NCBI GenBank assembly: GCA_026707285.1
Contig: JAPOXD010000059.1
Span: forward strand, 1 to 53,013
Length of the DNA stretch: 53,013 nucleotides
DNA from: Chloroflexota bacterium
GTDB taxonomy: Bacteria; Chloroflexota; UBA11872
Reading direction: 5' to 3'
This document shows, one piece after another, positions 8,247 to 16,142 of the stretch; positions within the stretch are counted from its first letter, which is position 1, and every line of letters starts with the position of its first letter. Below the pieces are notes generated by a model. The model saw only the letters and a program-made list of their open reading frames with translations. It was not told the DNA's origin and searched no databases. Position numbers and translations under genes: made by a program.

Positions 8247-9737
8247 ATGACAGAGAGTTCGAGTCGAACCGGAGCGCTGAGCCGGCGGCGTCTGTTCCGC
8301 CTGGCCGCGGCGGCCGGTGGAACCGCGACCGTCGCGATGATCCTGGGCGCCTGTGGCGAAACTGAAGTCGTCACCAAGGAAGTCATCAAGGAAGTTCCGG
8401 TCGAGACGGTCGTCACCAAGGAAGTGATCAAGGAAGTCGCGGTCGAGAAGGTCGTGACGCAGGAAGTCATCAGGGAAGTTCCCGTCCAGCAGGTCATCAC
8501 GCAGCGGGTCGTCGAAGAGGTCATGGTCGAGCGCGAAATCCTGGACATCTCGTTCTGGGACTTCGAGACGCGGCCGTTGGGCGTGGCGGCGCAGGACGCC
8601 TGGTTCGCCCGCGCCGGCATTTCAGCCGACGTGCGCATGAACCGCGAAGTGGTGCCGTTCCGCGAGACCGAGCCGAAGATCCTGGCGGCCAAGGCCGCCG
8701 GCACGCTTCCGGACATGGTCTGGAGCCAGCCGGACGCCACCTGGAGCTGGTCGGGACAAGAGATCGTGGCGCCGGCGACGGACGCGCTGGACCTGATGGG
8801 GCGCGACATCTTCGGCGAGAACGACCTCAACGCCACCGCGGTCGACGGGGTGAACTACGGCGTGCCGCAGTTCCTGTGGCCCCACATCCTCTACTACCGA
8901 AGCGACCTCTACGCGCAGCACGGGCTGCCGGACCCGGACTCGTGGGACAACATCCTGGCGAACGCGCAGGCGCTGAACAACCCGCCGGACATCTACGGCT
9001 ACTTCACCTACCTGCTGGACGCCCATCCCAAGATGGCGTGGAGCCTGATGCCGGCGCATGACGCCTACGTCTTCGACGAGAACGGCAACAACTCCATCAA
9101 CAGCGAGGGCACCATTGCGGCGCTCAAGCTGGCCAAGGCCCTGGACGAGGTTTCCGCGCCGGGCGCGGCGGCTCGCCACGAGGGCCACGGTCGGACGGAG
9201 TTCATCCGCGGCGCCACGGCGCACATGGTCTCGTCGACCTCCTTCTCCGGCACCTTCCTGGCCGACAAGCCGGAAATGCTGGAGCAAGTGGCCGCCGTTG
9301 CACAGCCGAGCGTGGCTGGCACGGGCGCCGGGTTGGCGGGGATGAACATCCTCAACATCACCACGCAAACGGACTACCCCGACCGCATGGCGGAGTTCTT
9401 CGCGGCGCTCTTTGACCGCCCGAATTACCAGGAGTGGTTCCAGAGCACGGTGATCGGCTGGGCGCCGACCCACGTGGCCGTGCAGAACAGCGACGAGTAC
9501 TGGGGTCACCCGCGCATCGCACCGGTGGCGCACATCATCCGCGCAGGCGTGGACGCCTCGCAGATGGCGTGGGTCGGCGGATCGAAGTACGGGTCCAAGG
9601 GCTCGGGACTTCTCGGGACCGTGACCGCTCGTAACATCGTGAAGGACATGTTCATCATGGTGTTCGACGGCGAAAGCCCCGAGGACGCCGCGGCTTGGGC
9701 CGAGGCCGAAGTCCAAAAGGTGATCGACGAGAACTAG
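8247..9737 (+). CDS. Sugar ABC transporter substrate-binding lipoprotein (CUT1/family 1) with tandem VTKEV stalk
   Basis: An extracellular solute-binding protein of about 496 residues that should bind a sugar or oligosaccharide and deliver it to the two permeases encoded next. The N-terminus has a Tat-like SRRRLFRLA signal and a lipobox LGAC near residue 36. A stalk follows of four tandem 14-residue units (VVTKEVIKEVPVET and variants, residues 41-96), a hallmark of Chloroflexota binding lipoproteins that probably forms an extended or coiled spacer above the membrane. The binding domain begins at ISFWDFETRP. The ATG at 8247 has GGAG upstream (GAGGAGTTGGGG). There is no ATPase gene in the operon, so a shared MsmK/UgpC-type ATPase elsewhere is expected. 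The sugar is not predictable; the hydrolases and the enolase-type dehydratase nearby suggest plant or algal glycan fragments or acid sugars. Confidence 0.9.
   Translation: MTESSSRTGALSRRRLFRLAAAAGGTATVAMILGACGETEVVTKEVIKEVPVETVVTKEVIKEVAVEKVVTQEVIREVPVQQVITQRVVEEVMVEREILDISFWDFETRPLGVAAQDAWFARAGISADVRMNREVVPFRETEPKILAAKAAGTLPDMVWSQPDATWSWSGQEIVAPATDALDLMGRDIFGENDLNATAVDGVNYGVPQFLWPHILYYRSDLYAQHGLPDPDSWDNILANAQALNNPPDIYGYFTYLLDAHPKMAWSLMPAHDAYVFDENGNNSINSEGTIAALKLAKALDEVSAPGAAARHEGHGRTEFIRGATAHMVSSTSFSGTFLADKPEMLEQVAAVAQPSVAGTGAGLAGMNILNITTQTDYPDRMAEFFAALFDRPNYQEWFQSTVIGWAPTHVAVQNSDEYWGHPRIAPVAHIIRAGVDASQMAWVGGSKYGSKGSGLLGTVTARNIVKDMFIMVFDGESPEDAAAWAEAEVQKVIDEN
8367..8534 (+). repeat. Four tandem 42-bp units encoding the lipoprotein stalk
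   Basis: Four in-frame 42-base units (8367, 8409, 8451 and 8493) encode VVTKEVIKEVPVET-like peptides. The first two are the most alike and the fourth the most diverged. The repeat sits between the lipid anchor and the binding domain, so unit number would set the stalk length. Confidence 0.8.
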
Positions 9738-9755
9738 TCGATCGAGTGCAGTTTC

Positions 9756-9793
9756 GGGGGCGGGCCGTCGGCGCTAGCCGCGGGCCCGCCCCC
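9756..9793 (+). terminator. Strong hairpin between binding protein and permease genes
   Basis: The arms GGGGGCGGGC and GCCCGCCCCC pair perfectly over 10 bases, and the loop contains an additional CGGC-GCTA-GCCG stem. There is no U-tract, so it is more likely an attenuator or an mRNA-stabilising hairpin. Such structures usually leave binding-protein mRNA in excess over permease mRNA. Confidence 0.6.
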
Positions 9794-9804
9794 TGCATAC
9801 CACG

Positions 9805-10719
9805 GTGAGGTGGGGTATTCGAGGCCTCAGCCTGCGCAATTCCGAGCGGCTCCTGGGCATAGGGCTGCTACTTCCGACCGTCGCGCTCATTGCCGCCGTC
9901 GTGCTCTACCCCATGATCTCGACGATGTGGCTGGCGTTCTTCAAGGAAAGCCTGCTAAGGCCGAACGATCCAGCCGAGTTCGTCGGGCTCGACAATTTCG
10001 TGCGGTTGGTGTCCGATGGCGGCTTTTGGAAAGTCGTCATCAACAGCGTGGTGCTCACGGCCGGCGCCGTGGCCGGCGAGGTGATCATCGGCATGATCAT
10101 CGCCCTCGCCGTGAACGCCAGCTACCGCGGCCGCGGGCTATTTCGCACCCTCAACATCCTGCCGTGGGTCATTCCGTCATTCGTGACGGCCTTCGTGTGG
10201 GTCTGGCTGCTGCATCCGCAGTTCGGGCCCATCAACGCGTTCCTGCAGCTGCTGCACATCATCGACGAGCCAATCGCCTGGCTCTCCGAAGGCGTCACCG
10301 CCATGATCTCGCTGATCGCGGTCTTCACGTGGAAGGGCCTGCCGTGGACCTTCCTGGTGCTGCTGGCGGGCTTGCAGACGATTCCCGAGGACTGGTACGA
10401 GGCCGCGAAGGTCGATGGGGCGTCGGCGTGGCAGATGTTCTGGCACATCACGGTGCCGGCGCTGCGCTACGTGCTCGTCATCGTGCTGGTGCTGCGCACA
10501 ATTTGGACCTTCAACTCCTTTGACATGGTGTACCTGCTGACGGGCGGGGGACCCGCGCGAGCGACCCTGACGCTGCCCATGCAGGTATTCAACGCGGGCT
10601 TCCGCGAATACAACGTCGGCATGAGCTCGGCCATCGCCGCCGTGATGGTGGTGCTCGTGGTGCTGCTGTCGCTGATTATGCTCCGCGTCGGCTGGGTCGA
10701 GGATGAGGGGCAACGATGA
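9805..10719 (+). CDS. Sugar ABC transporter permease (MalF/UgpA type)
   Basis: An inner-membrane subunit of about 304 residues with six predicted membrane segments, the first being LLGIGLLLPTVALIAAVVLY. The cytoplasmic EAA loop, EDWYEAAKVDGASAWQMFWH (residues about 195-214), docks the ATPase. It begins with GTG at 9805, preceded by the hairpin at 9756-9793, and its last codons overlap the next permease start (ATGA). Together with the lipoprotein upstream and the second permease it forms a CUT1-type importer. The specificity is unknown. Confidence 0.9.
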   Translation: MRWGIRGLSLRNSERLLGIGLLLPTVALIAAVVLYPMISTMWLAFFKESLLRPNDPAEFVGLDNFVRLVSDGGFWKVVINSVVLTAGAVAGEVIIGMIIALAVNASYRGRGLFRTLNILPWVIPSFVTAFVWVWLLHPQFGPINAFLQLLHIIDEPIAWLSEGVTAMISLIAVFTWKGLPWTFLVLLAGLQTIPEDWYEAAKVDGASAWQMFWHITVPALRYVLVIVLVLRTIWTFNSFDMVYLLTGGGPARATLTLPMQVFNAGFREYNVGMSSAIAAVMVVLVVLLSLIMLRVGWVEDEGQR

Positions 10720-11570
10720 GGCGCGTGGCCAAAGTCCTCACAGCGAATCATCGTCCGCGGGCCTTGCTCGGCCTGTTTCTTTCGTTTCTCGCCGTCTTTC
10801 CTATCTATTTCATGGTCGTGGGGTCGATCAGTCCCGTGGAGACCTTTCTGCGGCGAGATCTTGGGGAAATCCTGCTCCCCCGCGCCTTCGTCGGGGACCA
10901 CATGGCCGTGGTGGCGTTGGACCCGGTCTTCCTGCGTTTCGCGCTCAACAGCCTGATCGTCGCCACGGCAACCACGTTCGTGTCCATCGCGGTCGCCACG
11001 CTTGGCGCCTATAGCCTCGCCAGGCTGCGATTTCCCGGCGGCGAGGCGATTGGGCGGTTCGCCCTGCTGACCTACACGGTGCCGTCGGTGCTGCTGCTGA
11101 TCCCGCTCTTCAAGATCGTCGTGACCTTCAATCTCGCCAACAACCTGATCGCGCTGGTGATTACCTATACGACGTTTTCAGTGCCGTTCTGCCTGTGGCT
11201 GCTGCGCAGCTACTTTCAGTCGCTGCCGCGGGACCTGGAGGAAGCGGCCATGGTGGACGGCGCGAGCCGGCTTGGCGCTCTGTTCCGCGTGATCCTGCCG
11301 CTTTCGGTTCCAGGCATCGTGGCCACGGCGCTGTTTGCATTCATTCTGGCCTGGAACGAGTTCCTGTTCGCCCTGGTGTTCACCACCACATCCGACGTCA
11401 AGACGCTGCCGATCGGCGTGAGCACCACCTTCACGGCGGAGCAGACGGCTACCGACTGGGCGGTGGCCATGTCGGCGTCGACGCTTTCGGCGGTGCCGAT
11501 CTTCATCATCGTCTTGGTGTTGCAGCGAGGGCTGGTGCGGGGGATCACCGCCGGCGCCGTCAAGGGATGA
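10716..11570 (+). CDS. Sugar ABC transporter permease (MalG/UgpE type)
   Basis: The 284-residue second membrane subunit of the importer. Its start ATGA overlaps the stop of the first permease gene, which implies coupled translation. The EAA motif is PRDLEEAAMVDGASRLGALF (about residue 172 onward), and typical MalG segments flank it (GLFLSFLAVFPIYFMVVGSI and VATALFAFILAWNEFLFALV). It pairs with the MalF-type subunit. The metabolic genes that follow, starting with an amidohydrolase 52 bases downstream, are probably in the same transcript and act on the imported compound. Confidence 0.9.
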   Translation: MRRVAKVLTANHRPRALLGLFLSFLAVFPIYFMVVGSISPVETFLRRDLGEILLPRAFVGDHMAVVALDPVFLRFALNSLIVATATTFVSIAVATLGAYSLARLRFPGGEAIGRFALLTYTVPSVLLLIPLFKIVVTFNLANNLIALVITYTTFSVPFCLWLLRSYFQSLPRDLEEAAMVDGASRLGALFRVILPLSVPGIVATALFAFILAWNEFLFALVFTTTSDVKTLPIGVSTTFTAEQTATDWAVAMSASTLSAVPIFIIVLVLQRGLVRGITAGAVKG

Positions 11571-11622
11571 GAGTTCTGACGCAACTGACGGGTTCGCATA
11601 CACGCACACGGAGGGTTTGCCC

Positions 11623-12459
11623 GTGATCATCGATGTCCACTCGCACTGCCTGCAGCCGGACCATGTGAGCGAGGCCTCGCGCCGCGCCGACGAACGGGCG
11701 GGGTATCCGCCCATGCAGCCGCTGCCGTTCGAAACCTATCAAGAAGCCATGCGTGTGGTGGACAAGTCCGTCGTCTTTGGCGTGCGCGCCCTAGCGTGCG
11801 GCGCCCTGAGTCCCAACGACTTCACCGCCGAGTGGGTGGCGAAGGACCCGGACCGGATCATCGGGTTCATGTGCATCGATCCGACCGAGGACGGCTATCT
11901 CGAGGAGATCGAGCGCGGCGTCGAGCTCGGGCTGCGCGGGATCAAGATCTATCCCATGCTGGCGCACTTCAATCCGGCCGATCCGTTCTACTTCGCCCTC
12001 TACGAGAAGGCCCAGCGCCTGGAGCTGCCGATCCTGTCTCACGTGGGCACGCATCCGAATCCGCGGGCGATCCTGAAGTACAGCCACCCGCTGCTGTTCG
12101 ACGAAGTGGCGCAGGCCTTCCCGGACCTGAAGATCGTGATCGCGCACATGGGCCATCCCTGGCAGCGCGATTGCGCGGTCGTGATCCGCAAGCACGCCAA
12201 TGTCTACGCCGACGTCTCGGGCGCGGGCTGGGTCCGGCCCTACTCGGCCTGGGAGGCGCTGGTGCTGATGGTCGAGTGGGGCGTGGCCGACAAGCTGCTG
12301 TTCGGCTCGGACTTCCCCTTCTGGACGCCCGAGGAGGGCATGACGAAGATGCGCCGCCTGAACGAGCAGGTGGAGGGCACGAACCTGCCGCGCATCCCGG
12401 ACGACGTGATCGAGGGAATCATCCACCGCAACACCCTGGAGCTGCTGGGGCTCGAATGA
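11623..12459 (+). CDS. Amidohydrolase_2 family metal-dependent hydrolase/decarboxylase, copy A
   Basis: A 279-residue TIM-barrel protein of PF04909 type. Ligand motifs are DVHSHC (HxH after strand 1), ILSHVGTHPN, VIAHMGHPWQRD and LLFGSDFPFW (the final Asp). Members hydrolyse lactones or amides, or decarboxylate aromatic and unsaturated acids. A GTG at 11623 follows GAGGG by seven bases; the in-frame TTG two codons earlier is less well placed, and copy B (13787) has the same spacing. By hand count copy A is about 85% identical to copy B over 280 aligned positions without a gap, and the two flank a sugar-acid dehydratase gene. A lactonase or 2-keto-acid-processing role in the imported sugar's breakdown is inference. 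Confidence 0.85.
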   Translation: MIIDVHSHCLQPDHVSEASRRADERAGYPPMQPLPFETYQEAMRVVDKSVVFGVRALACGALSPNDFTAEWVAKDPDRIIGFMCIDPTEDGYLEEIERGVELGLRGIKIYPMLAHFNPADPFYFALYEKAQRLELPILSHVGTHPNPRAILKYSHPLLFDEVAQAFPDLKIVIAHMGHPWQRDCAVVIRKHANVYADVSGAGWVRPYSAWEALVLMVEWGVADKLLFGSDFPFWTPEEGMTKMRRLNEQVEGTNLPRIPDDVIEGIIHRNTLELLGLE

Positions 12460-12533
12460 TCGAGGGACACCGCTAAGCCAAGCCCGAACCACCTCCGCGA
12501 CACCGGCGACTCTCGCCAAGGAGCTGCACGCCC

Positions 12534-13727
12534 ATGCGACCAAGAAAAATCACGGACATCAAGACCTTTCTCGTCGGCGGGTCGTGGCGCAACTGGCTGA
12601 TCGTCAAGATGGAGACCGACGTCGACGGCCTGCACGGCATCGGCGAGGCCACGCTCGAGGGCCGGTCGGCGACAGCCGAAACGGCGGTGCACGAGCTGAA
12701 GCGCTATCTCATGGGCAAGGACCCGTTCGAGATCGAGAAGCACTTCCAGGAGCTGTACCGGCGGGCGTTCTACGGCGGCGGGGCGGTGCTGACGAGCGCG
12801 ATCAGCGGCGTCGAGACGGCCATGTGGGACATCAAGGGCAGGGCGCTGGGCGTTCCGGTCTACGAGCTGCTCGGCGGCAAGGTGCGCGACCGGGTGAAGC
12901 TCTACGCCAACGCCTGGTACCGCCAGGGCATGAGCCCGGAGCAGATGGCCGAGGCCGCCAAGGCCGCCCTGAAGCTGGGCGTCCAGGGCATGAAGTTCAA
13001 CCCCTGGGGCGCGCGCGAGGGCATCGACTTCTATCGCATGGACAACAACATCCTCAACACCGGCGTCGACGCCGTTGGCGCGGTGCGCGAGGCCGTGGGC
13101 CCCGACATCGACCTTTACATCGACTGCAACGGCATCTTCAACACCGTAGGCAACGCGGTGCGCGCGGGGAAGGCCGTCGAGGAGTACAACATCACCTTCT
13201 TCGAGGAGCCCATCCCCCACGAAGACCTGGACGCCATGGCCTACGTGCGCAGCAAGCTCAACATTCCGATCGCCACGGGCGAGCGCCTCTTCACGATCTT
13301 CAGCTTTCAGCAGCTGCTGAACCACGGCGGCGCCGATATCGTGCAGCCGGACATGGCCCACTGCGGCGGGATGCTGGAAGCGCGCAAGATCGCGGCCATC
13401 GCGGACTCGCACTACGCCGCCTTCGCGCCGCACAACCCCAACGGCGAGGTGTCCTACGCCTCGGCGGTGCAGATGGCGGCCTGCGTCCCGAACTTCCTGA
13501 CGCTGGAGCACTTCCCGCCGGAACCCTGGCGGTTCGAGGTGTGCGCCAACCCGCTGACCGTCGAAGACGGGTGGCTCGAAATCCCGGACCGGCCGGGGCT
13601 GGGCGTGGAATTCAACGAGGAAGCCGCCAAGGACCATCCCTACCAGCCGATGGACCTCTACGACCTGCACCGGCCCACGCTGCGGCTCAACGTGCCGTCG
13701 TTCAAGGGGCTCGATCAGCTGCGGTGA
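12534..13727 (+). CDS. Mandelate racemase/muconate lactonizing enzyme family, D-galactonate dehydratase-like
   Basis: An enolase-superfamily enzyme of 397 residues that should remove water from a sugar acid to give a 2-keto-3-deoxy acid. The capping domain ends near SGVETAMWDIKGRALGVPVY. The three metal ligands are in IDCNG, FFEEP and ATGER. From GERLF through QPDMAHCGGM to FAPHNPNGEV it follows the pattern of E. coli DgoD (GERMF, QPDLSHAGG, LAPHCPLG), including the second catalytic His. DgoD has His in the DFHG segment after strand 3, but here it reads DCNG, with Asn in that place, so the substrate or mechanism may differ. It lies between two nearly identical amidohydrolase genes. AAGGAG precedes the ATG by 10 bases. 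Exact substrate unknown. Confidence 0.85.
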   Translation: MRPRKITDIKTFLVGGSWRNWLIVKMETDVDGLHGIGEATLEGRSATAETAVHELKRYLMGKDPFEIEKHFQELYRRAFYGGGAVLTSAISGVETAMWDIKGRALGVPVYELLGGKVRDRVKLYANAWYRQGMSPEQMAEAAKAALKLGVQGMKFNPWGAREGIDFYRMDNNILNTGVDAVGAVREAVGPDIDLYIDCNGIFNTVGNAVRAGKAVEEYNITFFEEPIPHEDLDAMAYVRSKLNIPIATGERLFTIFSFQQLLNHGGADIVQPDMAHCGGMLEARKIAAIADSHYAAFAPHNPNGEVSYASAVQMAACVPNFLTLEHFPPEPWRFEVCANPLTVEDGWLEIPDRPGLGVEFNEEAAKDHPYQPMDLYDLHRPTLRLNVPSFKGLDQLR

Positions 13728-13786
13728 GGATCATTCCAGCTGGCGCTGCCTAAGGATTCAAACGCGCAAGCAGAGAAGGAATGCCC

Positions 13787-14623
13787 ATGATCGTCGACGT
13801 GCACACGCATTGCTTGCAGCCGGAGCATGTGAGCGAGGCGTCCCGCCGGGCCGATGTGCGAGCGGGGTATGCGCCCATGCAGCCGCTGCCGTTCGAGACC
13901 TATGCCAAGGCCATGGAGGCGGTGGACCGGGCCATCGTGTTCGGCGTCCGCGCGCTGGCCTGCGGCATGCTGAGTCCCGACGACTTCACCGCCGACTGGG
14001 TGGCCAGGGACCCGGACAAGCTCATCGGGTTCATGGGCGTCGATCCGACCGAGGACGGCTATCTCGACCAGATCGACCGGGGCGTGGACCTGGGCCTGCG
14101 CGGGATCAAGATCTATCCCATGCTGGCGCACTTCAATCCCGCCGACCCGGTCTATTTCGCCCTCTACGAGAAGGCGCAGCGCCTGGGACTGCCGATCCTG
14201 TCGCACATGGGCACGCAGCCGAATCCGCGGGCGATCCTGAAGTACAGCCATCCGCTGCTGATCGACGAAGTGGCGCAGGCGTTCCCGGACCTCAAGTTCG
14301 TGATCGCGCACATGGCGCATCCGTGGCAGCGGGATTGCGCGGTGGTCATCCGCAAGCACGCCAACGTCTACGCCGACGTCTCGGGCGGGGGCTGGGTGCG
14401 GCCCTACCAGGCGTGGGAGGCGCTGGTGCTGATGGTCGAGTGGGGCGTGGCCGACAAGCTGCTGTTCGGGTCCGACTTCCCGCTCTGGACGCCGCAGGAG
14501 GGCATGGACGACATGCGCCGCCTGAACGACCAGGTCGAGGGCACGAACCTGCCCCGGATTCCCGACCAGGTTCTCGACGGGATCATCCATCGAAACTCGC
14601 TCGAGCTGCTGGGGTTGGAGTGA
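13787..14623 (+). CDS. Amidohydrolase_2 family metal-dependent hydrolase, copy B
   Basis: Paralogue of the protein encoded at 11623-12459, about 85% identical without gaps, with the same ligand motifs DVHTHC, ILSHMGTQPN, VIAHMAHPWQRD and LLFGSDFPLW. One difference is THPN to TQPN in the third motif region, so one side-chain near the pocket has changed. The ATG at 13787 sits seven bases after GAAGG, matching copy A; an earlier ATG at 13781 is possible but overlaps that spacing. The tandem arrangement amidohydrolase-enolase-amidohydrolase suggests a duplication followed by modest divergence, perhaps to handle two related lactones or acids. Confidence 0.85.
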   Translation: MIVDVHTHCLQPEHVSEASRRADVRAGYAPMQPLPFETYAKAMEAVDRAIVFGVRALACGMLSPDDFTADWVARDPDKLIGFMGVDPTEDGYLDQIDRGVDLGLRGIKIYPMLAHFNPADPVYFALYEKAQRLGLPILSHMGTQPNPRAILKYSHPLLIDEVAQAFPDLKFVIAHMAHPWQRDCAVVIRKHANVYADVSGGGWVRPYQAWEALVLMVEWGVADKLLFGSDFPLWTPQEGMDDMRRLNDQVEGTNLPRIPDQVLDGIIHRNSLELLGLE

Positions 14624-14674
14624 TAGGACGACACGCAGCGGCCGCGCGTCGACGGCATTCAGGCGGCCCGGTGG

Positions 14675-14696
14675 CCCAGGCTGCGTGCAGCCTGGG
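14675..14696. repeat. Perfect 22-bp palindrome related to the 109-bp composite repeat
   Basis: CCCAGGCTGC and GCAGCCTGGG form perfect 10-base arms around GT. The same module begins the composite repeats at 23646 and 27319. Here it stands alone in the gap between copy B of the amidohydrolase gene and the Liv-type lipoprotein gene, where it could also act as a terminator. Confidence 0.6.
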
Positions 14697-14769
14697 AGCT
14701 TCATCCGCGACAGACCCCACGCTGCACGCAGCGCGGACCACCGAATCTTGGCACTGAAGGGTCGATCTT

Positions 14770-15996
14770 ATGTCAATCAGATCGCACGCTGTCCGGCTGC
14801 TGGCGGCGGGCTTGCTGGCGGTCTGCCTGGCGGCGTGCGGCGAGGCGCCCGCCGAGCCGCTGAAGCTCGGGCTGCTGACCTACATCAGCGAAGGATCGCC
14901 GCAGAACGCCCAGGATCGGCAACGGGCCTTCGAGTTGGCGGTGGCGCATCTCAACGAGGCCGGCGGCGTGTATGGCCGTCCGGTCGAAACAGCGGTCGGC
15001 GACACCGCGCTCGACCCGGACACGGCGGTCATGGAGGCGCGGCGGCTGATCGAGGATGAAGGCGTGCACGCGCTCGTCGGTCCCAGCACGAGCGCGAACT
15101 CGCTGGCCGTGGTCGAGCGCGTGGCCGGACCGGCCCGGATTCCCGTCGTCAGCCCCTCGGCCACCTCGCCGCGGTTGACCGACGCCGCGGACGACGACTT
15201 CTTCTTCCGGGCCGCCCTGTCCGACGTGGCGCAGGGACCGGTTCTGGCGCGAGTCGCCCGCGATCAGGGCCTCGACAACGTAGGCGCGATCTACCGCAAC
15301 GACGCCTGGGGGCAGGGATTGGTCCAATCCTTTCAAGATGCCTGGGACGGCGCCATCACCGCCGTGGCGGTCGAGCCGGGACAAAGCGAGTTCGCCGGCG
15401 CCCTGCGGCAGTCGGCCGCCGCCGGCGCGCAGGCCTTGATCCTGATGGTCTACTCAACGGAGACGGAGGTCATCCTGCGCGAGGCGCTCCAACGCGGCAT
15501 CTATGACCAATTCGTCTTCAGCGACAGCGTCAAGAGCCCGGACCTGGTCCGGACAATCGGTGGGGCCGCACTGGGCGGCATGTATGGCGTCGCGCCAGCC
15601 GCTCCGCCGGCAAGCGAGTCCGCCGCTCGGTGGGAGGCAGGATACGTGGACGCCTACGGTGCGCCCCCGGCGGGCACGTACGTCCGCGAGGTCTACGACG
15701 CCACCATCGCCCTGGCGCTCGCCGCGGAGGCGGCTGGGAGCACGGACGGCTCCGCGATTCGCGACCAGCTGCGCGCGGTGGGCGGCGGGCCGGGCGAGGT
15801 CGTGTACGCGGGACCGGAAGGCATCGCGCGGGCGTTGGAAGTCCTCGGCGCCGGCGAAGCGGTCGACTACGACGGCGCCTCGGGGACGCTGGATTGGGAC
15901 GAGAACGGCGACCTGCGCCGGGGCTACATCGGTGTCTGGCGCTACACCACCGACGAGCGGATCGAGGACGTCGACGTGGTGCTTTTCGAGAGGTAG
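14770..15996 (+). CDS. Branched-chain amino acid-type ABC substrate-binding lipoprotein (Peripla_BP_6)
   Basis: A 408-residue lipoprotein: the signal peptide LLAAGLLAVCLAAC ends in a lipobox, followed by a LivJ-type type I periplasmic-binding fold beginning LKLGLLTYISEGSPQN. It holds the typical motifs HLNEAGGVYGRPVE, ALVGPSTSANSLAV and IPVVSPSATSPRLT, the last two forming the ligand pocket for carboxylate groups. It would bind amino acids, or organic acids such as aromatic or urea-type ligands. No LivHMGF permease or ATPase gene is adjacent, so it is an orphan that either borrows a distant transporter or acts as a sensor. AAGGG lies 10 bases before the ATG. Position after the amidohydrolases and before an LDH2 dehydrogenase suggests an organic-acid ligand (inference). 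Confidence 0.88.
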   Translation: MSIRSHAVRLLAAGLLAVCLAACGEAPAEPLKLGLLTYISEGSPQNAQDRQRAFELAVAHLNEAGGVYGRPVETAVGDTALDPDTAVMEARRLIEDEGVHALVGPSTSANSLAVVERVAGPARIPVVSPSATSPRLTDAADDDFFFRAALSDVAQGPVLARVARDQGLDNVGAIYRNDAWGQGLVQSFQDAWDGAITAVAVEPGQSEFAGALRQSAAAGAQALILMVYSTETEVILREALQRGIYDQFVFSDSVKSPDLVRTIGGAALGGMYGVAPAAPPASESAARWEAGYVDAYGAPPAGTYVREVYDATIALALAAEAAGSTDGSAIRDQLRAVGGGPGEVVYAGPEGIARALEVLGAGEAVDYDGASGTLDWDENGDLRRGYIGVWRYTTDERIEDVDVVLFER

Positions 15997-16022
15997 CACC
16001 GGCCGCCACGACGCGCGAGCCT

Positions 16023-16050
16023 GGATTCCGGCCTCCGCCGGAATGACGGA
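16023..16050. repeat. Palindromic repeat (ATTCCGGC type), copy 2
   Basis: GGATTCCGGC-CTCC-GCCGGAATGACGGA has the same arms and the same GACG tail as 7011-7039. It lies directly after the Liv-type lipoprotein gene and could end its transcript. Confidence 0.6.
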
Positions 16051-16142
16051 CCCAGGCAACCCGCTCCCGGGTGGCGGCCGGACATGGCATGGCGCACCAT
16101 CGGTAGCGGGCAGTCGAAGCGCGCTGAAACGAGGACGAAGCC

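Noticed and set aside
12240-13670. Long minus-strand open frame opposite the enolase-superfamily gene
   Set aside because: His/Val/Arg-rich antisense shadow; no family motifs.
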